A stretch of 64,000 nt of DNA from positions 32,254-96,253 of the forward strand of contig CANGNA010000006.1 of NCBI GenBank assembly GCA_947455215.1, read 5' to 3'. The DNA is from Chitinophagaceae bacterium (GTDB taxonomy: Bacteria > Bacteroidota > Bacteroidia > Chitinophagales > Chitinophagaceae). Positions 44,212 to 53,867 of this stretch are shown one piece after another (positions within the stretch are counted from its first letter, which is position 1; each line of letters opens with the position of its first letter). A program made the translations under genes and the position numbers. The notes under the pieces were generated by a model, which saw only the letters and a list, made by a program, of their open reading frames with translations, was not told the origin of the DNA and made no database searches.

Positions 44212-46869
44212 TTATTCAGGTTCGAAGCCCAACATAAAGTTAAACTTGGCAATGTCTTTAACACTCGCTCCAGAACCCGGCACATACCTGTCGATACCAA
44301 TACCATAATCAAGCCCCAGCAGACCAAACATTGGCAGGTACAGGCGGATACCCAAGCCCACGTCCCTGTTCAGCTTAAACGGATTGTACTCTTTAAAATT
44401 GTTCCACGCATTGGCCGCATCCATGAACATGATACCATAGATGGTAGCTGTTGGCTGCAGGGAGAACGGATAGCGGAGCTCGGCTGTGTATTTGTTGTAG
44501 ATGGTTGCAGAGCTTGCGTACACTTCGTAACCACGCTGTGCAATGATATCTTTACCAATGAAATAAGAGTAACCCGACAAGCCATCGCCACCCAACTGGA
44601 AGCGCTCGAACGGAGAGAAGCCAATATCCTTGTTGTAGTAGCCAAGGAAACCATACTTTGAAGCCATCCTGAGTACCAGGTTACCGGCTATCTGCTGGTA
44701 GAAATCGGCCACGAACTTGTACTTGTGGTATTCTATCCATTTATACTTACCCGACTGGTCTTCTTTAGAATAGTCTATGCCGCTGAATGCACTGAATGGC
44801 GGCGTAACCTGGAAGGTGAAGGACACGTTGGAACCCTTTCTCGGGTATAGCGGGTTATCAATACTGTTCCTGGCAAGTGTAAACTTAAAGTGCAGATCGT
44901 TACTGTAGCCGTTGTTAAAATCATTTACCAACGCATAGTTCTTCAGCCTGTAGTTATTGTAGTACAAACCATAGCTGAACACAAAGAAGTTATCGGGCCA
45001 GTTGAGGCGCTTACCCAGGGAGATACCACCACCTGCCATACGCAGGAACGCACTGTTAGGATCGGTGGTAGATGACGAATAGCGGCTGTATACTGCATTA
45101 ACAGTAAAGGCGTTCGGCCTTTTGCCACCCAGCCACGGCTCTGTAAAGCTGGTATTGAGTGAGTTGTAATACTGACCGTTAGAGGCATAACTTACAGAGA
45201 ACTTCTGCCCATCGCCCACCGGCAACGGATCCCAGTTCTTTGGCTTAAAGATATTCCTCATAGAGAAGTTGTTGAAGGTGATACCTACGTTACCGTAAAA
45301 GTTTACGCCACCACCAAAACCGGCAGATAACTGCAACTGGTCGCTCGATTTTTCAACAACTGTATATTCTATATCCACGGTTCCGTCTTCCGGGTGTGGC
45401 TTAGGCTGGATACCAATTTTTTCCTGGTCGAAGAAGCCCAGCTGCGCAATCTCTCGCTGAGAACGAACTAACTCTGCACGGCTGAATTTATTACCCGGAC
45501 GAGTGTACAATTCGCGGCGCACCACATGTTCATTAGTACGGTCGTTACCGAAAATGCTGATGTTCCTTATAGTTGCCTGCGAACCTTCAGAGATACGCAT
45601 CTCATAGTTGATCGTATCATGTACTATGGATATTTCTACCGGCTCTACATTAAAGAACAAGTAACCATCATCCATATACAAGCTGCTCACATCTTCGCCA
45701 CCATCAGGGTTCAGCTGGCGACCTATGCGGGTTTCCAACAGCTGTTGGTTGTATACATCGCCTTTCTTGATACCCAGTACTTTCGACAGCACCTCAGACG
45801 AATACTTGGTATTTCCCCTCCACTGCATATCGCCAAAGTAATACTTGGCACCTTCTTTCACGCGTATGTCAATGTTCAGGTTACCGTTCTTCACCGGGTA
45901 CACCGTATCCGATACGATCGCAGCATCCCTGAAACCTAATGTGTTCATATAGGTGACCATCGACTGCTTGTCACTTTCGAATTTGGTCTCATTGAATTTA
46001 GAGCCTGCAAACAATTTGAACCTGAAGTAAGGATCGACCGCATCTAAGGTCTTTGACAATGACAGGAAACCCCAGTTGTTGACATACTTCTTGAATGACC
46101 TGGGCGCAACAGGGTAAACAGTCTCGTCTTTACCCGGATGCAGGGTGATGCGGGACATTTCTTTTGTGGACTTTAGTGTGCGCTTCAGACGGGCTTCAGA
46201 AGCCTCCTCCATGCCTACGATATTGATCTCGTTGATATGCGTTTTACTACCCTTGTTAACAGTAAAGGTGAGTATCACTTTGTTCACGCCGGCTGTGTCC
46301 GGGCGTTCACCAACCCCAACCTGCACACGGCCAAAGCCTTTATCCACATAGTATTTCTTTATGCGAACAACGGCTTCCTTTTTGGTGGCATCTGTTACTA
46401 CCTTATTGGTAACCAGCGTAAGCTTAGATTTTAGTTCTTTAGCTTCCGAAACCTTTATGTTCCTGAAATTGAAGCGACTAAGACGCGGACGTTCTTCTAT
46501 CTCTATATTCAGGAAAACCTTATCATCTATAAACTTGGTAACTGTAATAGTAATGTTGGAAAAGAGCTCCTGCTTCCACAAGGCCTTTATAGCCTTGGCA
46601 ATGCCTTCATCGTTGGGCAATTTTATCTTTTGTCCTACGGTAAGGTTAGTTACCGCAAGGATAAGATCAGCATCAAGATATTTAGAGCCGGTAACAGTGA
46701 CGCCCCCCAACTCGTACTCTTTTTGCCTTGCAGGAGTTTCCTGCGGCTGAGCCTGCGCCTGCATCAGCTTGTTCAGGCCGGCACCACTGCCGCCCAACTG
46801 AGCATGAGCTGTGTTAATGCTTGCAATACCACAGAGCAACAAGCCGGTTTGTAGGATCTTTTTATACAT
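44212..46869 (-). CDS. bamA: Outer membrane assembly factor BamA
   Basis: 885 residues from ATG 46869 (MYKKILQTGLLLCGIAS), chosen because it begins a signal peptide. An ATG 61 codons upstream would lie inside uppS. POTRA repeats cover about 45-460 (e.g. GGVTVTGSKYLDADLILAVT, INEINIVGMEEASEARLKRT, MRISEGSQATIRNISIFGND) and the 16-strand surface-antigen barrel the rest, ending LGFEPE. YSYFIGKDIIAQRGYEVYAS and GTASV-type strands are as expected. It inserts beta-barrels in the outer membrane. It overlaps uppS by eight bases and precedes two skp-like genes, a typical Bacteroidetes arrangement. Confidence 0.95.
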   Translation of the reverse strand: MYKKILQTGLLLCGIASINTAHAQLGGSGAGLNKLMQAQAQPQETPARQKEYELGGVTVTGSKYLDADLILAVTNLTVGQKIKLPNDEGIAKAIKALWKQELFSNITITVTKFIDDKVFLNIEIEERPRLSRFNFRNIKVSEAKELKSKLTLVTNKVVTDATKKEAVVRIKKYYVDKGFGRVQVGVGERPDTAGVNKVILTFTVNKGSKTHINEINIVGMEEASEARLKRTLKSTKEMSRITLHPGKDETVYPVAPRSFKKYVNNWGFLSLSKTLDAVDPYFRFKLFAGSKFNETKFESDKQSMVTYMNTLGFRDAAIVSDTVYPVKNGNLNIDIRVKEGAKYYFGDMQWRGNTKYSSEVLSKVLGIKKGDVYNQQLLETRIGRQLNPDGGEDVSSLYMDDGYLFFNVEPVEISIVHDTINYEMRISEGSQATIRNISIFGNDRTNEHVVRRELYTRPGNKFSRAELVRSQREIAQLGFFDQEKIGIQPKPHPEDGTVDIEYTVVEKSSDQLQLSAGFGGGVNFYGNVGITFNNFSMRNIFKPKNWDPLPVGDGQKFSVSYASNGQYYNSLNTSFTEPWLGGKRPNAFTVNAVYSRYSSSTTDPNSAFLRMAGGGISLGKRLNWPDNFFVFSYGLYYNNYRLKNYALVNDFNNGYSNDLHFKFTLARNSIDNPLYPRKGSNVSFTFQVTPPFSAFSGIDYSKEDQSGKYKWIEYHKYKFVADFYQQIAGNLVLRMASKYGFLGYYNKDIGFSPFERFQLGGDGLSGYSYFIGKDIIAQRGYEVYASSATIYNKYTAELRYPFSLQPTATIYGIMFMDAANAWNNFKEYNPFKLNRDVGLGIRLYLPMFGLLGLDYGIGIDRYVPGSGASVKDIAKFNFMLGFEPE

Positions 46870-47626
46870 GCGGGGCGGAATCAGTTTGAATTTGTTCACT
46901 TGTTTTGCCAAAGCGGCGTTCTCTGCGCTGATAATCGAGCAGCGCCTCGTATAAGTTTTGCTTCCTGAAATCCGGCCAATGGACCGGTGTAAAATACAAC
47001 TCGGCATAAGCCAGCTGGAAAAGAAGGAAATTACTGATCCTGGTCTCTCCACTGGTGCGGATCATCAGCTCGGGATCAGGAAAATCAGATGTATTCAGGC
47101 ATCTATGAAATACTTCTTCGGTAACGTCATCTACAGCCAGGGCACCACTCTGCACCATAGCTGCTATTTTGCGCGTGGCTGTAAGTATCTCCTGTCTTGC
47201 GCTGTAACTGAGGGCCAATATAAGATTGAGCCCGGTATTCATTGCTGTAAGCTCTATTGCCTCGCTCATCTCCTTCTGGCAAACATCGGGCAGGCTGGCA
47301 AAATCGCCTATAACGTGCAGGCGCACGTTATTTTTCTTCAGGTCGTCCACTTCCTTACGTATGGTATTGACCAGCAACTCCATCAGGGCGTCTACCTCGG
47401 CCTTAGGCCTGTTCCAGTTCTCTGTTGAAAATGCATAAAGCGTAAGGTATTTGATACCTATCTCGCCGCAGCCATCTACTATCTCGCGCACACTTATCAC
47501 ACCCTCGTAGTGGCCATATACCCTATCCTGGCCGCGTTCGCGAGCCCAACGCCCATTACCATCCATGATGATGGCAATATGCTCGGGCAGCCTTGTGCGG
47601 TCTACCATTGTAAGAAGATCAGTCAT
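46862..47626 (-). CDS. uppS: Undecaprenyl pyrophosphate synthase (isoprenyl transferase)
   Basis: 254 residues. HIAIIMDGNGRWARERGQDR (Asp of the active site and Arg pair), GHYEGVISVREIVDGC, LTLYAFSTENWNRPKAEVD and the late PELMIRTSGETRISNFLLFQ with the signature TSGExRxSNF are all present. It makes the C55 carrier lipid for peptidoglycan and polysaccharide from FPP plus IPP (from the pathway that starts with dxs, 4 kb away). First gene of the uppS-bamA-ompH-ompH operon, with a -7 box 20 bases upstream. Confidence 0.96.
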   Translation of the reverse strand: MTDLLTMVDRTRLPEHIAIIMDGNGRWARERGQDRVYGHYEGVISVREIVDGCGEIGIKYLTLYAFSTENWNRPKAEVDALMELLVNTIRKEVDDLKKNNVRLHVIGDFASLPDVCQKEMSEAIELTAMNTGLNLILALSYSARQEILTATRKIAAMVQSGALAVDDVTEEVFHRCLNTSDFPDPELMIRTSGETRISNFLLFQLAYAELYFTPVHWPDFRKQNLYEALLDYQRRERRFGKTSEQIQTDSAPHV

Positions 47627-47645
47627 TTACTTTACGAAAAGTGTG

Positions 47646-47653
47646 CAAAGTTA
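47646..47653 (-). promoter_or_regulatory. -7 promoter box for the uppS-bamA-ompH operon
   Basis: TAACTTTG on the minus strand, exact TAnnTTTG, 19 bases before the uppS ATG. Confidence 0.55.
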
Positions 47654-47937
47654 CAAAAATAGGCGGTTGCAGATAGTATTGAAATATGCAGTTTCAGTTT
47701 AACGCACTTTTAACTGTAACATTATATATTTTAATTAAGCAATGTCAAACCATTTGCCGTACATTATATAACAGAAAAACTAATTTTACGCCGTAAGCAC
47801 GGCATGAATACCCCAAACAGCCGTCTTTGAGCACATAAATAACCACTCTCCATTGCTACCCGGCTTTTCGCTCGACCTGACGGAATTGTTTAGCGAAATA
47901 AATAGTGAGCACTGGTAGTATGAAATCTACATAAACG
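47654..47937. other. Gene-free stretch between uppS and the acyl-CoA dehydrogenase gene
   Basis: Together with the flanking promoter box and hairpin, the gene-free gap is 386 bases. It is AT-rich and has no credible frame. I see a small stem GCCGT-aagc-ACGGC near 47800 and a near-consensus -7 word (TAATTTTA) just before it, too little to claim an RNA gene. Confidence 0.35.
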
Positions 47938-47969
47938 ATAAATGCCGGCCCACAAAGACCGGCATTTAT
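47938..47969 (-). terminator. Terminator after acyl-CoA dehydrogenase
   Basis: An 11-bp stem (ataaatgccgg / ccggcatttat) with a 10-base loop, about 45 bases after the stop of the minus-strand acyl-CoA dehydrogenase gene. The flanks are AT-rich, with no pure T run. Confidence 0.7.
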
Positions 47970-48012
47970 TTATCTGGGAATTGAGTCATTCCACAATTAA
48001 GCCATTCTATAA

Positions 48013-49155
48013 TTATCCCTTCAACACACCGCGGCTGATAACGATCTTCTGTACCTCGCTGGTACCTTCGTATATCTGGGTGATCTTGGCATCGCGCATC
48101 AGGCGCTCTACGTGGAATTCCTTCACGTAACCGTAGCCGCCATGCACCTGTACTGCTTCGCTGGTAACGCGCTGAGCGATCTCGGAAGCAAACAATTTAG
48201 CCATAGCAGATGACATAGAGTAATCCATGTGCTGATCTTTGTGCCATGCAGCCTTCAGGCAAAGCAGGCGAGCTGCTTCTATCTCGGTTGCCATATCAGC
48301 CAGCTTGAAGGCGATAGCCTGGTGGTTAGATATTTCTGTACCGAAAGCCTTGCGCTCTTTAGAATACTTCAGAGCCAGTTCGTAAGCGCCGCTGGCAATA
48401 CCTAATGCCTGTGCTGCGATACCGATGCGGCCGCCTGAAAGCACCTTCATAGCAAACGTGAAACCGAAGCCATCATCGCCAATGCGATTTTCCTTAGGCA
48501 CCTTTACATCCTGGAAGCTGATGCTGTGCGTATCGCTACCGCGGATACCCAGCTTATTTTCTTTAGCACCAACAGTAACACCGGGAGTGTTCTTGTCGAT
48601 GATGAGGGCATTGATACCCTTATGACCTTTTTCAGGGTAAGTTTGTGCTATAACAAGGTAAGTAGAAGCAGAGTTACCGTTGGTGATCCAATTCTTGATA
48701 CCATTAACCAGGTAATGGTCGCCCATATCTACCGCTGTTGTGCGCTGAGAAGTGGCATCAGAGCCAGCTTCCGGCTCGCTGAGCAGGAATGCGCCTATCT
48801 TCTGGCCGCTGGCCAGTGGCACCAGGTACTTCATCTTCTGCTCTTCGTTGCAGAAAGTTTCCAGCCCCCAGCATACCAGCGAGTTATTTACGCTCATACA
48901 TACAGAAGCAGAAGCATCTACCTTAGATATCTCTTCCATAGCCAGCACATAAGAGATGGTATCCATACCGCCACCACCGTACTTAGGATCGACCATCATA
49001 CCCATAAAGCCAAGCTCGCCCAGCTTTTTGATCTGCTCAGCAGGAAATTTCTGATGCTCATCGCGCTCAATAACACCCGGCAACAGCTCGGTCCTGGCAA
49101 AATCGCGTGCGGCCATCTGCACCGCTATCTGTTCTTCTGTAAGTTGGAAATTCAT
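48013..49155 (-). CDS. Acyl-CoA dehydrogenase
   Basis: 380 residues, usual for short/medium-chain enzymes. FAD and substrate signatures: FLLSEPEAGSDATSQRT, NGIKNWITNGNSASTYLVI, RIGIAAQALGIASGAYELAL and QVHGGYGYVKEFHVERLMRD followed by TQIYEGTSEVQKIVISRGV, which carries the catalytic-base Glu typical of short-chain members. It oxidises acyl-CoA to enoyl-CoA in fatty acid or branched-chain amino acid breakdown. Chain length cannot be fixed from sequence. Monocistronic with a hairpin after it. Confidence 0.94.
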   Translation of the reverse strand: MNFQLTEEQIAVQMAARDFARTELLPGVIERDEHQKFPAEQIKKLGELGFMGMMVDPKYGGGGMDTISYVLAMEEISKVDASASVCMSVNNSLVCWGLETFCNEEQKMKYLVPLASGQKIGAFLLSEPEAGSDATSQRTTAVDMGDHYLVNGIKNWITNGNSASTYLVIAQTYPEKGHKGINALIIDKNTPGVTVGAKENKLGIRGSDTHSISFQDVKVPKENRIGDDGFGFTFAMKVLSGGRIGIAAQALGIASGAYELALKYSKERKAFGTEISNHQAIAFKLADMATEIEAARLLCLKAAWHKDQHMDYSMSSAMAKLFASEIAQRVTSEAVQVHGGYGYVKEFHVERLMRDAKITQIYEGTSEVQKIVISRGVLKG

Positions 49156-49313
49156 AAATTTTAAAATATCGGCCGCAAAATAAGGCGATTTTTTGGATTT
49201 TAATACTAATTAATATCGTCCGACATAGTAACGCCTAATTGTCAACCTAAATAAATTTTATAGCGGTTCTTTAAAGAATTTTATATTTTCGCACCCTATT
49301 TAAATCGTTCATT

Positions 49314-50057
49314 ATGAATAAAAAGCTCCTGGTAATAGCTTGCCTTGCCTTATTTACCGGCACTACTTACGGACAATATATGGGTCATCGCTGGCAGAGA
49401 TCTTATAACGACCAGAACAAAACATCTAAAAAATTTCTACAACGTTATAGTTTCGGATACATCTACCCCATCGAATTCCTGGACCTGGTGCAGAAATACA
49501 CACCTACTGGTGCAACAATAGCCAAGAGATATGAGAAAAAATCAACCTCAAAATCGGGGTGGGGTTTGTCTGATATTTATTCCATACCAATAGTAAAATT
49601 CGACAAAAATAGCGCCCTGGGTATAGATCTACCTGTAGATGTGACCTACAACAAGTGGGAAGTAGGCCCTACAGATCTGACCACAGAGAACCTGAACGCT
49701 ACTTGCCTGCAAATGCGTGTGGGGTTTGGCTTTAAATATATGTATGGCGGAGAAGTGAGCCTGTCGACGGAGAGCAATGGTGTGTTTGCCATAGGCGCCG
49801 GCTTTATGCCCTCCTTGTTTGTCAGCAATTACATCGAACCTACCGGCGTTGCCGCATCAAGGCCATACATAATGGCCGAAGCAGGCATACATGCCGGTAT
49901 CACTTTTAAACTGAGGGCCACCATGTTCATTGGCCAGGTGATCCTTAATGATCATACAGTAGACCTTTCGGACGACACAAACGATTATTACAGCTACAAT
50001 TATCCTACAAGCGGCAAGGTCAATGTCAATATGGCAATGAACTCCGGCTTTAACTAG
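49314..50057 (+). CDS. Predicted outer-membrane protein, unknown function
   Basis: 247 residues. Signal peptide (MNKKLLVIACLALFTGTTYG), then many alternating aromatic/polar strands (CLQMRVGFGFKYMYGGEVSL, VFAIGAGFMPSLFVSNYIEP, IMAEAGIHAGITFKLRATMF), suggestive of a small beta-barrel. It ends unusually with MAMNSGFN rather than an aromatic residue. A near-match -7 box (TATATTTT) lies about 25 bases before the ATG. No family recognised. Confidence 0.75.
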   Translation: MNKKLLVIACLALFTGTTYGQYMGHRWQRSYNDQNKTSKKFLQRYSFGYIYPIEFLDLVQKYTPTGATIAKRYEKKSTSKSGWGLSDIYSIPIVKFDKNSALGIDLPVDVTYNKWEVGPTDLTTENLNATCLQMRVGFGFKYMYGGEVSLSTESNGVFAIGAGFMPSLFVSNYIEPTGVAASRPYIMAEAGIHAGITFKLRATMFIGQVILNDHTVDLSDDTNDYYSYNYPTSGKVNVNMAMNSGFN

Positions 50058-50172
50058 CCATATTGATCATGCCATACTCGCACCACTGGGGAGAAAACCT
50101 TGATGACAACGGATACTACACACCCTACCAACAACCCAAACAGAGAAAAAGGAACAGGTACTAATATTTTTG

Positions 50173-50194
50173 AACGCGGTCGTCAGACCGCGTT
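50173..50194. terminator. Bidirectional hairpin containing the xseB stop codon
   Basis: A perfect 9-bp stem (aacgcggtc / gaccgcgtt) with a GTCA loop. The last three loop bases (TCA, 50183-50185) are the reverse complement of the xseB TGA. On the plus strand it is followed by TTT after the arm's final TT, which can also end the plus-strand outer-membrane gene about 115 bases upstream. Confidence 0.75.
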
Positions 50195-50365
50195 TTTGCT
50201 TATATCGTCATGTATGCCGCGCAGCTTCTGCTCGCACAATATTATCAGCTCCCTGGCCTGCTTTATCTTATCGGCCAGCGTGTCCAGTTGTATATCTTTA
50301 TCTTCTACTTCATGCACCAGCTTTTCCAGCCGGGCAAATGCTTCGTTATAGGTCAGTGTTTCCAT
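50183..50365 (-). CDS. xseB: Exodeoxyribonuclease VII small subunit
   Basis: 60 residues, typical length. METLTYNEAFARLEKLVHEV is the family start, and a helical LDTLADKIKQARELIILCEQ completes the XseB signature. It binds XseA to form exonuclease VII, which degrades single-stranded DNA from both ends. It overlaps the end of xseA by 20 bases, suggesting translational coupling. Confidence 0.93.
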   Translation of the reverse strand: METLTYNEAFARLEKLVHEVEDKDIQLDTLADKIKQARELIILCEQKLRGIHDDISKNAV

Positions 50366-51500
50366 TTGGTTTCTTTTCCGTTACTGTGCTATAAATAATG
50401 TCACCTTTTAGTATGGTCTCTATATTATCGGCAATTGCTATCTGCGCCGGATCGACCACCAGCTTTCCATTGGCTTTAATTACGGCAAAACCACGCCTGA
50501 GTATGGTATCAGGACTGGAACTGGCAATGATGCGCCGGTAAGCATCCAACGTTCTGTATGCACGATCTATGACCCGCTCCGATGCCTGTTGTATGCGCTC
50601 CTGCATCTGCCTGATCCCTTCTTCAAAATCGCAATTATTATCAATGATGAATGTTCCTACCTCAGTTGGTGTCTTGTGCTGCCTGGCCATAAGATCGGCA
50701 ATGCTGGTGTTACGGTCGTGGCCTATGCCTGTAAGTATAGGTATAGGAAACTGGGCAATGGCCTTTGCCAGCGCATAGTTATTGAACGATTTAAAGTCGA
50801 TATCGGAACCACCACCGCGTACGATCACTACCAGGTCGTACGGCTGCTGGCTGGCCGCGATCAGATCCAGTTGCTGAATGATAAGCTGTGATGCTGCATC
50901 GCCCTGTATCTGTGTGTTATAATCTGTGACCGAGAAATGGTAACCGTATTTATTTTGTTCAACTACTTTTCGGAAATCGCGATACCCATCGGTATTGGCA
51001 GATGCAACCAGGGCGATCCGCTGAAATACCAGCGGCAGATCCAAAGTATTGTTGCGCGTAATATAACGACTGCTGCCCTCAGGATTGATAGCAACGCCTT
51101 CTTTCACCAGTTGCTCCAGTATCTGCCGGCGCTCAAACTCCAGCTTACCTATAGCATAGGCATAATCGATCTCCAACACCTCCAGGCGCATACCGAAGCG
51201 CTTATGAAAGACCACGCGGACACAACAGGTAATTTCCAGGCCACTGGCAAATAACTGTTGCGTAGCAGCTTCGAATTGCTCTACCTGGTGGTAACTGTTC
51301 GACCAGAATACGCCGCCCATTTCCGCAACTATAAGGTTACGGTCCTTTTCTATGAACTTGAGAAAACACCAACGTTTATCGGGTTGCTTCTTTACATCCG
51401 TTACTTCTGCTTTTATCCAGAATACAGCATTTTGAAAACGGTTGCGAATGGTGGCATCCACTTCATTGATGAGGTCAGAGAGCTTTTGCGGGTTGGGCAT
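50346..51500 (-). CDS. xseA: Exodeoxyribonuclease VII large subunit
   Basis: 384 residues, near the family's lower limit (E. coli 456), with the shortfall towards the C-terminus. The OB-fold N-terminus has FWIKAEVTDVKKQPDKRWCF, and the catalytic core has LPLVFQRIALVASANTDGYRD, VIVRGGGSDIDFKSFNNYAL and IPILTGIGHDRNTSIADLMA plus KTPTEVGTFI. The C-terminal helical segment (QMQERIQQASERVIDRAYRT) is short. First in the xseA-xseB unit. Confidence 0.93.
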   Translation of the reverse strand: MPNPQKLSDLINEVDATIRNRFQNAVFWIKAEVTDVKKQPDKRWCFLKFIEKDRNLIVAEMGGVFWSNSYHQVEQFEAATQQLFASGLEITCCVRVVFHKRFGMRLEVLEIDYAYAIGKLEFERRQILEQLVKEGVAINPEGSSRYITRNNTLDLPLVFQRIALVASANTDGYRDFRKVVEQNKYGYHFSVTDYNTQIQGDAASQLIIQQLDLIAASQQPYDLVVIVRGGGSDIDFKSFNNYALAKAIAQFPIPILTGIGHDRNTSIADLMARQHKTPTEVGTFIIDNNCDFEEGIRQMQERIQQASERVIDRAYRTLDAYRRIIASSSPDTILRRGFAVIKANGKLVVDPAQIAIADNIETILKGDIIYSTVTEKKPNGNTDL

Positions 51501-51715
51501 GGAAGTTTAATAATGGCAATAAAGGTAAACAAACTATGCACGAGGGCACACGCCGTTTATAAACCAGACATACCTGTATGATCATTAATTAAGGTTAAAA
51601 CAACACCACGACTACAAAATAATGCGAGGCAACTAACGTTTGTTGAATAAAGAATACAACAATATAACCCGCCACAGAATTGAAGCGGAAGCGCCAATGT
51701 TTAATTTTTATTAAG

Positions 51716-51723
51716 TAATTTTG
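51716..51723 (+). promoter_or_regulatory. -7 promoter box for dxs
   Basis: TAATTTTG, exact TAnnTTTG, 12 bases before ATG 51736. The TTG at its end is also the first in-frame candidate start, which is therefore not the real start. Confidence 0.55.
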
Positions 51724-51735
51724 TACAATAATCTT

Positions 51736-53667
51736 ATGCGAATGGAAGAGATAGCGGCAGGGCCACTTCTTAATCTCATTGATACCCCGGCGGATCTGCG
51801 CAAACTGAACAAGATGCAGTTGCAGCAGGTATGTAATGAATTAAGGCAGTTCATTATTGACTGCGTGAGTGTGCATGGCGGCCATTTTGGCGCCAGCCTT
51901 GGTGTAGTGGAGCTGTCAGTAGCGCTGCATTATATTTACAATACGCCCGATGATCAGCTGGTATGGGACGTGGGTCACCAGGCCTACGGACATAAGATAC
52001 TGACCGGTCGCCGCAAAGTATTTCACACCAACCGCAAGTATGGCGGTATCAGTGGCTTCCCGAAACGGGCCGAAAGCGAATATGATGCTTTTGGTGTAGG
52101 CCACTCGTCCACGTCTATTTCTGCAGCGTTAGGCATGGCTATCGCATCTAAATACAAGGGCGAGCATTATCGCCGTCATATCGCCGTAATAGGTGATGGC
52201 GCTATGACAGCGGGTCTGCCCTTCGAGGCACTGAACCATGCCGGTGTAAGCGGCGCTAACCTGTTGGTGATACTAAACGACAATAATATGTCGATAGACC
52301 CCAACGTAGGCGCGCTGAAGGAATACCTTACAGACATCACCACATCTCAGAGCTACAATAAGTTTCGCGATGATGTGTGGAAGATGCTGGGTATGCTGCC
52401 CACAAAAGACTTCCAGAAGCTGGCCTCAAAAATTGAAGCCGGCCTGAAAGGTGTGGTTTCCAAAACAAGCAATTTGTTCGAAGCGCTGGGCTTCCGTTAT
52501 TTCGGCCCGGTTGATGGTCATAATATTATCAAGCTCACTGAGACGCTGAAAGGGCTTAAAGACATACCAGGACCGAAGTTGCTGCACATAAAAACAGTAA
52601 AGGGCAAAGGCTATGAACTAGCCGAGAAAGACCAGACACTGTGGCATGCGCCGGGCACCTTTGATAAGATAACAGGCAAGATAAACAAGAAAGTAGTAAC
52701 AGTACCTGAGCCACCTAAGTACCAGGATGTTTTTGGGCACACCATAGTAGAGCTGGCAGAAAAGAACCCTAAGATAATGGGCATAACTCCTGCCATGCCA
52801 TCGGGCTCCAGTCTCAAATTCATGATGGATGCTATGCCTGACCGGGCGCTGGACGTAGGTATTGCCGAGCAACATGCGGTGACGGTGAGCGCGGGTATGG
52901 CCACACAGGGACTTAGAGTATTCTGCAATATCTACAGCAGCTTTATGCAGCGCGCCTATGACATGGTGATACACGATGTAGCCATCCAAAAGCTACCTGT
53001 GATCTTCTGCTTAGACCGTGCAGGTCTTGTAGGCGACGACGGCCCAACACACCATGGAGCATACGATATAGCTTTTATGCGCTGCATACCTAACCTGGTG
53101 GTTTCTGCCCCAATGAACGAAGCCGAGCTGCGTAACCTGATGTATACCGCGCAGCACGATGATAACCAACTACCATTTGTGATACGCTACCCACGTGGGC
53201 AAGGTGTGATGCCAGAGTGGCGCACGCCTATGGAGCAGGTAAAGGTTGGCACCGGTCGTAAGATATGCGATGGGCACGAGATAGCCATACTTACAATAGG
53301 CCACCCCGGCAATTTTGCTGTTGCGGCTTGCAAAATGCTGGCAGCTGAGGATATCTATCCAGCACATTACGACCTGCGCTTTATAAAGCCATTAGATGAA
53401 GCTATGCTGCATGAAGTGGCACAGCGCTACCATAAAATAATTACGGTAGAAGATGGTACAGTAGTGGGTGGTATGGGTAGTGCAGTGCTGGAATTTATGG
53501 CGCAGCATAACTATACACCAGAAATAAAAATGCTGGGTATACCAGACGCTATAGTGGAGCATGGCAAACCTGAAGAACTGCATCGCGAATGCGGCTACGA
53601 CGCAAAAGGTATTGTGGACGCAGTACGCGCCTTTAGCAGTGTACAGGTAACAGAGATCGTTCACTAA
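51736..53667 (+). CDS. dxs: 1-deoxy-D-xylulose-5-phosphate synthase
   Basis: 643 residues from ATG 51736; a second ATG two codons on is as plausible. It condenses pyruvate and glyceraldehyde-3-phosphate, the first step of the MEP isoprenoid pathway. Signatures: GVVELSVALHYIYNTPDDQL with WDVGHQAYGHKILTGRR (TPP binding), AVIGDGAMTAGLPFEALNHA and VILNDNNMSIDPNVGALKEY, then in the second half DVGIAEQHAVTVSAGMATQG, LDRAGLVGDDGPTHHGAYDI and VIRYPRGQGVMP. Complete. A long hairpin ends the transcript. Confidence 0.97.
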   Translation: MRMEEIAAGPLLNLIDTPADLRKLNKMQLQQVCNELRQFIIDCVSVHGGHFGASLGVVELSVALHYIYNTPDDQLVWDVGHQAYGHKILTGRRKVFHTNRKYGGISGFPKRAESEYDAFGVGHSSTSISAALGMAIASKYKGEHYRRHIAVIGDGAMTAGLPFEALNHAGVSGANLLVILNDNNMSIDPNVGALKEYLTDITTSQSYNKFRDDVWKMLGMLPTKDFQKLASKIEAGLKGVVSKTSNLFEALGFRYFGPVDGHNIIKLTETLKGLKDIPGPKLLHIKTVKGKGYELAEKDQTLWHAPGTFDKITGKINKKVVTVPEPPKYQDVFGHTIVELAEKNPKIMGITPAMPSGSSLKFMMDAMPDRALDVGIAEQHAVTVSAGMATQGLRVFCNIYSSFMQRAYDMVIHDVAIQKLPVIFCLDRAGLVGDDGPTHHGAYDIAFMRCIPNLVVSAPMNEAELRNLMYTAQHDDNQLPFVIRYPRGQGVMPEWRTPMEQVKVGTGRKICDGHEIAILTIGHPGNFAVAACKMLAAEDIYPAHYDLRFIKPLDEAMLHEVAQRYHKIITVEDGTVVGGMGSAVLEFMAQHNYTPEIKMLGIPDAIVEHGKPEELHRECGYDAKGIVDAVRAFSSVQVTEIVH

Positions 53668-53680
53668 CAACTGATAAAAT

Positions 53681-53722
53681 AAAAGTATAAAGCCCCTGCA
53701 ATTGCAGGGGCTTTATACTTTT
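53681..53722 (+). terminator. Long symmetric terminator after dxs
   Basis: A perfect 20-bp inverted repeat (core agcccctgca / tgcaggggct) centred on AT, 14 bases after the dxs stop, ending in a run of T on the plus strand. Confidence 0.9.
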
Positions 53723-53867
53723 AATACAACTCCTTAGTCATCAGCCATCGTTAGTTGATGATGAATAATTTCTTGGGGATCGAATGCAATATAGCCAGAC
53801 CTCGCTGTTCCGGCCAGCGGTGGCACTGTCTTTATGATTGTTCTTTCTGATCCATAAACGTAATGCC

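Noticed and set aside
46870..47052. bamA starting at an ATG inside uppS
   Set aside because: The added 61 residues are uppS shadow sequence; the signal peptide begins at 46869.
50100..50351. 83-codon plus-strand frame
   Set aside because: Overlaps xseB antisense and the terminator; no supporting features.
51721..51723. TTG as the dxs start
   Set aside because: It is part of the -7 promoter box; an ATG follows 15 bases later.
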